This document shows, in pieces, positions 11,173-21,556 of a stretch of 64,000 nucleotides of DNA (position 1 is the first letter of the stretch; each line of letters opens with the position of its first letter). The notes beneath the pieces are model-generated. The model did not search any database, was not told the DNA's origin, and saw only the letters and a list, made by a program, of their open reading frames with translations. The stretch is from Diphasiastrum complanatum (lineage: Eukaryota; Streptophyta; Lycopodiopsida; Lycopodiales; Lycopodiaceae), in the NCBI GenBank assembly GCA_029204225.1, contig CM055114.1:16699502-16763501 (forward strand), read 5' to 3'. The translations under genes and the position numbers were made by a program.

Positions 11173-13533
11173 ATGATGGCACCCTTCGCAGGAGTTCATC
11201 TGCATCATGTGGCTCGAGAAACCGATGATGTTCAGCGCTTGACCACCTTTTACCAGCAGGTGAAATTTCATCTAAGTTTTCTTTTATTTGCTTGTTGTTT
11301 TTTTACACATGATGCTTTTTTCGCTGTTTCAAACTTGTTTGTACATCAAATATCAAGTTGGAATGAGCATGTTTTTCTTTTGCAGCATGATATTTGCGTC
11401 ACTACATATTTGTCGATACAGTAAATACACAAGGGAACCTAAACACTTCAATGCCCACTACATAGATTATGAGCTTAAAATCTCCCATTTCATTGCATAT
11501 ATGCGCCCTCATGGTTTCTTGAATCTCAAACAACGATATGGACTGGTAAATATTGTTGGATTTGGATTCGGCAGATATTTGGCTTTCAGAAACTGGAGAC
11601 CCCTGCTTTTGGAGAGTTTGAAGTCGTGTGGCTCACACTACCTCCTTCCTATTCTTTGCATGTGATCCAGCGAGATCGGCAGTCTGGTCTCCCAGAAAGC
11701 CCTTTCACTGTTCCTCCTCAAGCTTCAAGGTACGTCCACGACCTTTCTGCTCACACAAGTGGTTTCATTTTACTAACATAGTGCATAAATCTGCGTTGGA
11801 GATCTTCACAGCCTTGTACAATTTGTCTAATTTCCAAGTGTCTTTGTTTAATTGTCTCAAGCACGGTATTTCCTACAGGATTTTGTGTTTCTATGCCCTT
11901 CCTTGCTCAAAAATCTTGTCGTGAGCATGATTTATTTATGAAACAAGAGCTGCGAAATTTTGTCACTGCAGTTATACTCTGATCTTTCGATTGCATGAAA
12001 GCATTTTACCTAGTATTTTTTGTTTCTCAAACATCTGAAATGAAAATTGTTGCTGGCTGTAGCTTGTTGCTTTGTTTCCTATTAAACTTTCCACGTTCCA
12101 TTGCTTGTTAGCACTAAAAATAAATAAAATAACTTCAACATGCAATGCCCTAATATCCGCGCATGGGTGGGTAGCGAATCAAACTTGGATGGCACCACAT
12201 TACACCACGCCATGCCACACGCGGGCCAATTTGTTACTTCCTTTTGAATTTAGAGTCATGCTTACATATCAGTTGGCTGACGTTTGAGCAGGAGAGATCC
12301 AAGTAGTCTTTGGAGGGGACATCATTTATCTTTTAGAGTGTTGGATTATGACTCGGCCATTGCACTTCTAAGAGTAAGTGCCTTATGCATTGCTTTTTTT
12401 GTTGTTGTGACAAAGCAATTATGCTTTATTTGCTTCATGTTGATTGTTTGAACAGCTTTAGTAGCCCTTGTTTTTTTTTCTTGTATGTCCATGTGTCATC
12501 GGAGGAATCAAACTTTAGACCTCAAAGTGAGGAAAGGATTTTTCTTGGTGGAAGTTGTGTGTTTACTTCTTTCTATGACATTTCCCTCATATACTCATAT
12601 TGTAAAACATTAAAAGTATTTTTCCCAGTAAAAAAAATTCTAAATCTCTTAGTAAGCCATGGATAAACTTTGATTTTGGTGTTGTGAGAAGTCCCATCCA
12701 CATATACGCTTGATGGATGAATTTCTAGTGGATTTGACAAATATGGAAAATATGTTATTTGAGTTGCATGACAATGTGATCATTTTCCTTGTCTAAGATG
12801 TTTCAACAAGCATTTCAAACGATGATAGTCTTTTATGTGAAAGTGTGATGATCGTTCTCTCCTTAGGCAAGATAGCTTGGCAAATGCTTTTATGATGGGG
12901 GTGTATATGTTGGTCTTCCAGGAGAAAAACATTCAAATTTTTGAAAAAACACAACAAGATGGAAAAATCAAGCAAGCATTTTTCTTTGACCCAGATGGTA
13001 TGTACGACAAATTTTGATATTGTTCTACCTTGTAACATGATTATTAGTTCATGATTCCCATTTATTTGTGCATGAGCATAATACCCTTAGTTTATGGATG
13101 AAAGGTTAAACTCTTTGACAAAGGCCATGCTTTTGTAAAAAAACATCTTTATGTTGCAACTGTTTAACTTCAAATTGAAGGAATTACTCTCAAACATGAT
13201 GGATGATGATTTATTTCAATTTATAGATAACTATGCTGGGATCTAGAAATGGCAATCTGAAAAGCTCAATTTTTTTCCGAGGATGATAAATTATCACCAT
13301 TTTTCACCTTAAGTGTTAATAATGCGTTGCTTTCATGTATTTGGTATAGTGACTTTTTATTCTACATTGTGTTACTTGTACATTTTAGATGTAGTGCTGA
13401 TTAGCAATAAATAAAGTTGGGTATTAGTGACTTTCTTATGTGGTTGCATAGTTCCTTTTGTTGAGTTTGAATTGCACTTTTGTGATTGGCAGGTAATGGG
13501 TTAGAAATTGGTAATTGGCCAGTTCCATCTTGA
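11173..13533 (+). CDS. Glyoxalase I-like (VOC superfamily) protein, five exons
   Basis: Exons 11173-11259, 11575-11729, 12292-12373, 12922-12997 and 13493-13533 join through four GT-AG introns (about 315, 562, 548 and 495 bp) into a 146-residue protein ending in TGA. Every junction keeps frame. VOC signatures appear in order: VHLHHVARETDD (7-19), FYQQIFGFQKLETPAFGEF (26-44), SLHVIQRD (56-63), LWRGHHLSFRVLDYDSA (87-103), FEKTQQDGKIKQAFFFDPDG (115-134) and NGLEIGNWPVPS at the end. His12, His91 or His92 and Glu138 fall at usual metal-ligand positions; the exon 2 ligand is less certain. Relatives of this length are single-domain proteins resembling glyoxalase I, which converts the methylglyoxal-glutathione adduct to lactoylglutathione. 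Many plant members lack that proven activity, so substrate is unknown. ATG 11173 is chosen; ATG 11176 is equally possible. No localisation signal is evident. The gene appears intact. Confidence 0.92.
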
Positions 13534-13570
13534 AGCCACACGACCACTCTTGAATGTTATTTCTCAAATG

Positions 13571-13576
13571 AATAAA
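13571..13576 (+). terminator. Polyadenylation signal of the VOC gene
   Basis: AATAAA lies about 38 bp after the stop codon, a plausible position for a plant near-upstream polyadenylation element. It is followed by T-rich sequence. Confidence 0.5.
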
Positions 13577-15712
13577 TGGTTAACGGTTTGTGTTGTCCTA
13601 AAATCTTTTTGCCACAAGAAATAGTCTTGAAATGATTGCTTCTAGAAATATGCATTTTCAATATCATATGACTGTTTATCTAGTAGACTATCTTAATTAG
13701 AATGTCTTTAAGGTTGGTCACATCCACAATATTGGAGGAGTGGGTGTTTTGGAAGCCTAAGTTCATCTAGTAGAGATTTGGCATAAGTTAGGATCATGTA
13801 GATATAACCAATAAGTGGATTAGACATGATGATAAATTAGAGCTATTTAGACAAAAACATTGATGAATATCTTTCGTTTGTCGAGCTGTTTCTTTTGGTT
13901 GAAAGAAGATCTTTGTTCCAAAATCTCTATGAATCTTGATAAATTGCTTTCTTTTGTCCTTTCATGAATATGATGTGTGGAGCTTTTGTTACTTAGTTAA
14001 TACTATTTCTTCTAGGATTTTGCTAAGTATTTGTTTGTGAAATCACTCTAGGATTGAGAAATTTGAAGAGAGGATGATGCGGGCCCACAAATCTAATCTA
14101 GTATGTCATGGGCTTACAGATCCATGACATACTAGTTTGGGAAAGTAGGGTGTTTTATCATGTTCGCTGAAAAATTGAGTGTTGGATCTTCATTGTTTGG
14201 ATCTTCTTTGCCACATTAGTGAACAACTTGCTAAATAAAAAACATTTGATGATAGAGGATACTAGTTTCCTGATGCCCTCTTAAAAGCTTGATGATCATG
14301 CATGAGCTTCTTGTGAGTTTTACCATGCTAGTGTTTTTACATATTTTTTCAAAGTCTTATTTTTATTTTTCATTTGGTGATTTAGAATGTAGTTTTGAAG
14401 TTTTGCCTCAAAAGTTTAGTTGGGAAAATTTATAAAAAAAATAGTTTTAGTATTTTGTGAGGTTCATTTTTGGAATGAAGAAGTTTACCTGATGGATGCA
14501 TCTTGGGTGGCTTGATGCATCTCTATTAGATGTGCATTCTCTCTTATTTAGATGTGCACAATAGGGACCCTAATAGTGGTTGTTTGAACGGATTTAACAT
14601 CCACAACTCAAAAGATTCACTCAAAGCTAACAATGTGATCCTTACAAACAACATTGGAGAGCTAACTCACCCTTTGTTATGGAAGGATATGTAGTAAAAC
14701 AAAATTGCATTTTTGTTGATAAAGCTTCACAAATGGTTTCACAAGGTTTAAAAACTTTGAGAGGGGGGAAATCAACAACAATCATGACTTCAAAGTGCAT
14801 TTGGACTCTTTCAAATATTGAACATAGTAACAAAAAATTGAGACTTCATGAATATTAGCCAAAATCAAAAAATTCATTTGAAATTTTAACTTTTTAACAT
14901 GAACTAAAACCACAAAATCCTGGTAGAATTTTCACTTGATGGCATCTTGGGTGTACAAGTGTAGAGAGTCTCTTCTACATTGAAAAGACAAATTTTTATT
15001 CAAATCTTTGAAAAATTAGAAGCGTATGTTGTGGATAATCGATGCTAAGATAATGGATCACATGCCTAAAACATCTGTTGGAATGAACATTTCATGCGTT
15101 GGAGGTTGGAAGAGCTATACACTAAAAAAACCCATTGAAGGGGAGTGGATTGGCTACTTGGAAATTCTTTCCGTTTTAATTTTGTATGGCCAAAAATTCA
15201 TCATTAGCTTGGTGTGATAGATCCACCTTTCTATTGGAGTGTGATAGTTCGTGGTGGGCGTTAGTTTGAGGTGTTGGATGACAGACTATCATGTTAATTA
15301 GTGCTACAGATGATTAATAATAAAATACCATATTTAGAATCATCTGTCACAATAGAACCAATTGATTATTTGATGAGTCAATAGATATCTTAGACAATCA
15401 GGGTTACAGAATTACGAAGGCATCAAGGACTAATGTGATTCTGCACTTCGACTCATCAATAAGACAAGTGGAATAAGGAGTATAATATTCATTTTCTAAA
15501 GTAAAAATAGCAATAATTATTCACACATTACTCAAAAAACGCAAAGTACATTAGAATTGCGCGAATGTACATAAAATTGTTGTAATGAAATCTACTTGTC
15601 AGTGTACAATCTAAAAGAACAGTTTAGAACTAGACGATACTACTAGGCATCTTAGCAAATACATTATTGATGTGATTCATCTAATTCGATTGATCCTTGT
15701 CTGTGCATCTTT

Positions 15713-15715
<3 letters not shown>
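13577..15715. other. Intergenic AT-rich DNA without recognised genes
   Basis: I see no convincing exon or RNA gene. Short open frames here lack recognisable motifs. A hairpin at 14098-14135 is listed separately. Confidence 0.5.
14098..14135. repeat. Perfect 14-bp inverted repeat
   Basis: CTAGTATGTCATGG (14098-14111) is followed after a 10-base gap by its exact reverse complement CCATGACATACTAG (14122-14135). The stem and short loop would form a stable hairpin in RNA or DNA. No coding or tRNA context is visible. Confidence 0.8.
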
Positions 15716-15759
<44 letters not shown>

Positions 15760-15780
15760 CATACATACATACATACATAT
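15716..15780. repeat. (TA)n then (CATA)n microsatellite
   Basis: About 40 bp of alternating TA is followed by about six CATA units. It is a simple sequence repeat. Confidence 0.95.
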
Positions 15781-15789
15781 ACTAGTGGG

Positions 15790-15915
15790 TATGCCCATCG
15801 TTGACGGACGGTTGGTGAGGACAGTCGGTGTATTCTGGATGATGGCCGATGATTTGGATCATGGCCGATGGTTTAGGAGGAAAGCCGATGGTCGTTGACG
15901 GGTGGCCGATGTATG
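15790..15915. repeat. GCCGATG-rich degenerate minisatellite
   Basis: The heptamer GCCGATG recurs four times within about 90 bp (near 15845, 15863, 15884 and 15904), separated by 11-14 bp of diverged GAT-rich sequence, next to GTTGACGGACGG-type text. It looks like a short decayed minisatellite. Confidence 0.6.
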
Positions 15916-16720
15916 TGTGGCAGTGTATGTATGTGATTGGATGTGTGAATGTATGTGTATGTGTGAGAATATGTGGTTTGTAATCAAATGCAGTGCAAAC
16001 TTCAAAAGATTAGCCACTTTGAGCTATGTATGTGTACAAACATGTAAACCCATTCTATGCGTAGAATACATGTGAAGCCACATATCCACTATGAAAAACG
16101 TGTAGAATATGCATTAGTATGGGTACAACATTGAGTTTTGTACAAATCAAGGAAGACATTTCACATACATAAAATTTTAAAAAGTGATATCCAAAGGCTT
16201 GGGAGCACACGAAGCTTTCTATCATCCGTGCCGCATCAATAATATCTACAACCAGTATTGCTCTATAAATGTATGTTAGATTTCGTACTAACAAATCAAC
16301 ATCTAATAACAATTGGTATCGCTGTGGAATCAAATATCTGATGTCTTGTTGTTCTTTTAAAAACTCCGTGCTACAACAACCAAATAATTGTACAGATGTG
16401 CTCGCCATCGCGCAAAGCAAACCGTTTCATAAAGTCTCACTTAAATGTTCTCGTCGATTGACAATGACCTTCACCATCTGCAAAAACATACACATGCGTT
16501 AACTTAATGTGATCACCTAAATCATATTGAATAGCAAGTCGGAATGAAAATACTCGCTCGCTCCAACAGCTTGCACGACGAAATCTGCAAAAAAAAAAAA
16601 CACAATGTTAGTATAAGTCTTATGTCAAATCAAATACTGAACTCTAAATCCTGATTATATCCAAGAACTTACTTCTACACAACCTTCTCCGTATACGAAA
16701 TTTGACGGATTTTTCTTTCC

Positions 16721-16816
16721 AAATCTAACCCTAACTCTAACCATAACTCTAACTCTAACTCTACCCTGCATCCCAAATGCTAGGTCTAACCCTAACTCTA
16801 ATTGTAACTCTAACTG
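16721..16816. repeat. Degenerate telomere-like hexamer repeats
   Basis: Runs of CTAACC, CTAACT and close variants occur in two clusters (about 16721-16760 and 16780-16816). The unit is six bases, closer to the complement of TTAGGG than to the usual plant TTTAGGG. It is short, diverged and surrounded by unique sequence, so it is interstitial rather than a chromosome end. Confidence 0.6.
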
Positions 16817-17100
16817 TACATTGCATTCTGAAATCATAAACCATAAACCATAATGCTTGCATGATTCATGAACACAAAAATAATACCAAGATTATACCAA
16901 GAGTGCTCCTCAAAAGAGTTTCAGCCCAATCTAGCAAACATTTTGCTAAATTGATAAACCCTTTAATTTCAAAATTTACAACTAAACTAAATTGGTTTTT
17001 TATAGCTAAAAAAGCTAAAAATTGCAAACTAAGCGATGAAATGTAGTTTTTGATAGCTGGCTATGTATATGTATATTATATTGATATATATGTGTGTGTG

Positions 17101-17210
<110 letters not shown>

Positions 17211-17468
17211 CATAGGTTTTTTGAGAGCACCACCAAGATTGAAAAAAACGTGCATTTTTAGCTTATATAAGAGATTGTTAAAAATTCCACGTGTTAATTT
17301 TTGAAAAATAATGTTAATTCCACTTTTATGCTTTGTTGTCTTTCTCCCAAAGACGGTTATATTTGCCCAGTTTTTAATACGTAATGGATTTTTGGTGACT
17401 ATTCTGCCCATTTTTTAACAGATTAAAAAGCAAAATAGTCACTTCTTTTTATAAAAGAAATTAGCGCA

Positions 17469-17558
17469 GATTTTGCCTGCGTTTGCCACATGGTAGCATC
17501 AGATTGGTCTCCTGATTTTGCTTGCTTCTGCCATATGGCAGCAAAGGATTGGTTTAAA
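17469..17558. repeat. Two tandem 45-bp units upstream of BPS1-like gene A
   Basis: Units start with GATTTTGC at 17469 and 17514. Both contain a TGCCAYATGG-type core (CCACATGG, then the palindrome CCATATGG), then an AGCA block and a GATTGGT block. They lie about 550-640 bp upstream of the gene A start codon. Confidence 0.7.
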
Positions 17559-17581
17559 AAGGGTTTAAAAATTCATTACGC

Positions 17582-17725
17582 AATGGAATAGGCTGGGCAG
17601 AGGCCATTATGCCCGGTAAAGATTTTCAAAAAAAATTTAGGCTCGGCCTCTCCGAGCCTTGCCTAAAAAGGTTCTGAAAATCCTTACCAGGCATAATAGC
17701 ATGGCATGTGCCTAGTCCATTCCAT
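17582..17725. mobile_element. Foldback (hairpin) element upstream of BPS1-like gene A
   Basis: The left arm begins ATGGAATAGGCTGGGCAGAG and the right arm ends in TAGTCCATTCCAT. The arms match along most of their length, including TTATGCC-GGTAA-GATTTTCA and TTTAGGC. The centre holds a short inner hairpin, GGCTCGG-CCTCT-CCGAGCC. Almost the whole 144 bp folds on itself. A MITE-derived foldback is most likely; a small-RNA precursor is possible. Flanking target duplications are not clear. Confidence 0.65.
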
Positions 17726-17972
17726 ACTACATAAAAAGTAGCAATCCATTATTTCTTTTGGCATTTGCAACTTGCAAATCACATTCAACAATATGCTTAA
17801 AATTATAATGCGTTTGTTTTCCACATTCCTTCCTTGTGCGAATTGCAGTACATACACCCATTTGCTTGTTGTTCTGAATATTGAGAGCGAAGATACATTT
17901 TATTTGCCTTCACCTTCACGCAACAACAAGAAGCATCTCTTTGTACAAAGAAAAGAAAGAGAAAATAACACA

Positions 17973-17982
17973 TATATATATA
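17973..17982 (+). promoter_or_regulatory. Candidate TATA box of BPS1-like gene A
   Basis: TATATATATA lies about 127 bp before ATG 18109 and is followed by a CT-rich leader. Position and context are typical for a plant core promoter. Confidence 0.45.
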
Positions 17983-18108
17983 CATGTAGCTTCTCTTATT
18001 ACTTGCAACCTCAATGCTGCTTCGCCCTCTTCTCTTCTCTCATCTGCTGTCTGCTGCCCTCACCATCCGCGATCTCCACTTTGTGTAACCTGAAAACACA
18101 ATTAGGCC

Positions 18109-19194
18109 ATGGCGCATCAGCAGCAGGGCTCGTCACTCATCGCAACTATAGGCACCGCTCTCACTGCATTTTCTTACCCTCAATTTGCGATCCGTGCTCC
18201 ATCGTCGCCGGCCACTTGTCCCCCTCCTGATCCATCTCTTAAGGCCTTTGAGGATGATCTAGCACGCAGGCTTGACCAGCTACAGCAGAGCAAACACGAC
18301 GGTTCTTACCTCAATCTTCCCTGGCTGCATCAAGCTTTGGATGCCACCTTGGTCACCAATTCTGCCGTGGAGACTCTCATCCCCGACTTTGAGTTGCCCT
18401 ATTTCGAAAGAGAGGACAAATGGGTTGGGGAGTACCTGGAAGACAGCGCAAAGCTGTTAGATGTGTGCAATGCATTGCAAGACAAGATATCTAAAATGAA
18501 ACATTACCAGACGCAGTTGCAGCTCGCACTGCATCTAGTGGATGCCAGGGACAATTGGTGGACAAGCGACATCAAATTAAAGCGCGTAAAGAATGCGCTG
18601 CAGGAATGCTTGCTGACTATAAAGCGCAAGGATGACATCCAGGTACAGGCGAGGTTCTCCTCAAAGCTGGACTCTTGCAACTCCACCCTGCGGCGCATGG
18701 CTGACAAGCTTGCCGCTCCCATTGTCAAGAGCAAACCCTTCATCACTGCTATCTATGGTGCAAAGGTTAATACCATTTTCGTATATGGCATCGTTGCAGC
18801 TGCGCTCACTGTCAAGCCCTTTCGACCTCTCTCTGGCCTCCGTGTGCCCAGCCACTTTCTATGGTCTGCCCCCCTGATCACCTTGCAACGCAGACTGAAC
18901 GACGAGATGCACAGGGGAAAGACAAATGGATCACCTGCTCTTCTTGGCGAGCTCACTGGTATAGATGCCATCGTCAAGCAGCTCCATCATATCCTGGACC
19001 ATGCTGTGCTGTTGAAGATGAGCTGCAATGAGCAAGCTTTTGAGTTGAGGCGATTGGCTGGGAATTTGAGAGAGCAGTCGGAGGAGCTTGGGAAGGGCCT
19101 GGGGCTTTTAGAGCAGCAGGTGAACGAGCTCTTCCGGATGCTGGTGAACAGCAGAGTAGCTCTCCTTAATTTGATTACTCATTCCAGAAGCTGA
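18109..19194 (+). CDS. BYPASS1 (BPS1/DUF793)-like protein, copy A
   Basis: An uninterrupted 361-residue frame from ATG 18109 to TGA. Family signatures include FEDDLARRLDQL (about 47-58), PWLHQAL (71-77), and FELPYFEREDKWVGEYLEDS followed by AKLLDVCNAL (about 94-123). IYGAKVNTIFVYGIVAAAL (about 214-232) is a hydrophobic stretch matching the conserved block in Arabidopsis BPS1, and coiled-coil-like Leu/Glu-rich text ends the protein (ELGKGLGLLEQQVNELFRML). Family length is about 340-400, so this is full size. Arabidopsis BPS1 prevents production of a root-derived mobile signal that arrests the shoot; its biochemical activity is unknown. The gene has no intron. A close paralogue lies about 6 kb away in opposite orientation. 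The start is supported because the paralogue begins with the same MAHQQ. Codon use is GC-richer than the flanks. Confidence 0.88.
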   Translation: MAHQQQGSSLIATIGTALTAFSYPQFAIRAPSSPATCPPPDPSLKAFEDDLARRLDQLQQSKHDGSYLNLPWLHQALDATLVTNSAVETLIPDFELPYFEREDKWVGEYLEDSAKLLDVCNALQDKISKMKHYQTQLQLALHLVDARDNWWTSDIKLKRVKNALQECLLTIKRKDDIQVQARFSSKLDSCNSTLRRMADKLAAPIVKSKPFITAIYGAKVNTIFVYGIVAAALTVKPFRPLSGLRVPSHFLWSAPLITLQRRLNDEMHRGKTNGSPALLGELTGIDAIVKQLHHILDHAVLLKMSCNEQAFELRRLAGNLREQSEELGKGLGLLEQQVNELFRMLVNSRVALLNLITHSRS

Positions 19195-19410
19195 GTATAG
19201 CTATCCACTCACTACGAGTGCAAATTTCAATTTTGGATACCCTTCGGTTCCATCACATGAATCTAGAAGGTGAGCGACTGTACAGGATATTAGGCATCTC
19301 TGTCAGTTGTTGGGGAGAACTCTGGTAAATTGGACAATGTCTCGACCTTTCATAGAGTAGCTCACCTTGGCATGAAAGCGAGATGTTTACCATTTAAATG
19401 GCAATACAGG

Positions 19411-20900
19411 TGATCGCAACAGTTTTGAAAAATATCTCCAGAATAGATGTTATGATCTGTCTGACCTCGAGTCTGATACAAGGAAAATTAACAACTATGT
19501 ACAGATATACAGCCACTGATGTGGACTTACGAGAGATAAATTTTGGAATTTTTTTTACCATGTCGTGCCCATGTATCCGACTTGTTTTGCTTGGAAGGTA
19601 GCATATATGATCATGGAAAGTGAAAAATTAATAGCTTTGGTTTATGTGTCATTTGGTTTTGAACATTCAATATATTAAGTAGCAAATGGTCAGTCGTGTG
19701 CTCCTTCCCTTACAAGCACATGTTATTCGACTCATCTCATTGTCTGCTCTCAAATGTAATAGCTCTGAAGGTTGCTATTCAAAACGGTTCGGATTCATAG
19801 GTCATTAAGGGCTACTAAGACACAGTATCTTACTTTGAAGGTGATATTCTGGCCATTTGCAAGTGATCACAACAGTTCTGAAAAATATCTTCTTACTAGA
19901 TGTAATGTTCTGTGCAATCTCAAAATTGGAGCAAAGATAAATGGATAACTATGTTCGTAGGACTTTGGAGAGAATTTCAAAGATAATTTAGTACATCGGA
20001 TCCATGAATGAGAAGAACATGTATCGTAGTTTTTTTATTGGAATATAGCATATATGATCATGGAAAGTGAAAAATCAGTTGCTTTTGGTTTCCGTGTATA
20101 TATTTGCTGAAGAGTCGATGTGTTGAGTAGCAAACGGTCACTTGTGGATGCCTTCCCTCGCAAGCACATACTATGAGACCCATCTACTTTCTCTCGGATG
20201 TAACAACTTTTTTAAGGTTTTTGTGAGATCACTGCCCTTAAGGTTGCCATCCAATACAACCAGGATACATAGGCCATTGAGCAGTACTAGGAGAGTGTCC
20301 TACTTAGGAGGCGTGAAGATGATAACTTGACCATTTTGCAAGTAAGTGATCACACCAGTCTTAAAAAATATTTTCATATTGGATGTAGTTTTCTGTGCAA
20401 CCTCAAAATTGATACAAAAGAGAAATGAACAACTGTGTACAAATTTAATCATTCATGTGGACTTTCGAGAGAATTTCAGGGATGAAGATGAAATTTTGAC
20501 TTCTTTTTAGCATGTCATAACTCATAACCATGAATCAGAAGAATTTGTATCCTACGCTTTTGCCTGAACCTTGGAAATTTAAATAATCAAAAGGTTTTTG
20601 TCTGTGTGTAATTGCTTTGAAGTCCTTATATTGAGTTGCAAATGGCCACTCCTATGTGCCTTCAGTTTGAAGCGCATCTTATTAGACCGATCTCACTGCC
20701 TGCTTCACTACAACAATTTTCTGTAAGGTTTCGGTGAGGTCATTTTCCCTAAAGGTTGGTTGCTATCCACAACAAGCACGACTCATAAGTCATTAAGGAC
20801 TACTAGCCAGTAATATTTTTGTGCATTTCAGATCACACAACAATTCTGCCATTCATCTACTTGCATCAATTAACAACCTCCTGCGTTATGAAATCACATT
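19411..20900. repeat. Tandem array of about 450-480 bp units
   Basis: Three long diverged units begin with TGATCRCAMCAGT...AAAAATAT at 19411, 19864 and 20347, and a partial fourth begins near 20830. Each unit carries the same blocks in order: TACAA.G...AACTATGT, GTGGACTT-CGAGAGA, CATATATGATCATGGAAAGTG (first two units), TTGAGTAGCAAA-GGTCA, CCTTCCCT-ACAAGCACAT and AGGTCATTAAGG. No open frame spans a unit. The array starts about 210 bp after the gene A stop codon, so it may overlap the 3' region of that gene. Confidence 0.8.
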
Positions 20901-21341
20901 ATAGACCTTTGTTCATGACCAAGCTCATGATGAGCACTCTGCATGTCATAATAAGAGAAGTTTTTTTTCGGATTTAATTCTGCCAAGGCACTTCCTCTCG
21001 CATGCCTCTCACTTGCTGACTCTTTGTCAGAAGCCGTGCACTAACAATGTAACTTACGCTTCCTCTCTCCTCTCCCGTTTCATGAAATTCACCATCACTC
21101 AGAACTAGGACACATCCATAATGGGCTTGCATATCTCTCATGGTTGATTCTCATGAGCACACAAAGTAGGGTTTGGAACCATGGCTGGTCACAAAATTTA
21201 CGTCTTTGTTGTTGATCAGCATTATATCTAAACACCTTTCTGGAATTGCAAATATACTTGTGATGGGATCAATGAGAATAGTGCCAAATGGCCACATCTT
21301 AATAAATAAAAGATGAGCATAGTTTCCTTGAAACATGTATA
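20901..21341. other. Non-coding spacer
   Basis: I see no gene, RNA or clear repeat here apart from weak leftovers of the tandem array at its left edge. Confidence 0.4.
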
Positions 21342-21352
21342 AAATTTGATGT

Positions 21353-21545
21353 TTTTTTTTTTTTTGGATACTGAGTTACGCCATTACTGGGTTATACACA
21401 ATATATACAGCCTGGCCACGCCACCTGGGCAATGCCAAGTGCAGAGCAAGCTCCTTACAATGTCATTACGCAGCGGCTGGGATTCGAGCCGGTGCTTTGC
21501 TGGTCGCAGTCAACCACTGTACCCAAGCACCGCGCTGCGATGGAC
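21353..21545 (-). mobile_element. tRNA-derived SINE with 11-bp target duplication
   Basis: Read on the minus strand, the element has a tRNA-like head. TACAGTGGTTGACTGCG resembles the RNA polymerase III A box, and GGCTCGAATCC about 30 bp later matches the B box (GGTTCGAATCC) at one mismatch. A unique body follows and it ends in an A-rich tail, seen as a T run on the plus strand at 21353-21365. The same 11 bases, AAATTTGATGT on the plus strand, flank it at 21342-21352 and 21546-21556. Head, tail and perfect target duplication together identify a SINE mobilised by LINE machinery. I do not recognise the family. Confidence 0.88.
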
Positions 21546-21556
21546 AAATTTGATGT

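Noticed and set aside
11288-11924. Open frames in introns 1 and 2 of the VOC gene
   Set aside because: They run through intron sequence and use a different frame from the VOC exons. The spliced model explains the region better.
16721-16816. A true telomere
   Set aside because: The repeats are short and degenerate and are followed on both sides by unique DNA and genes.
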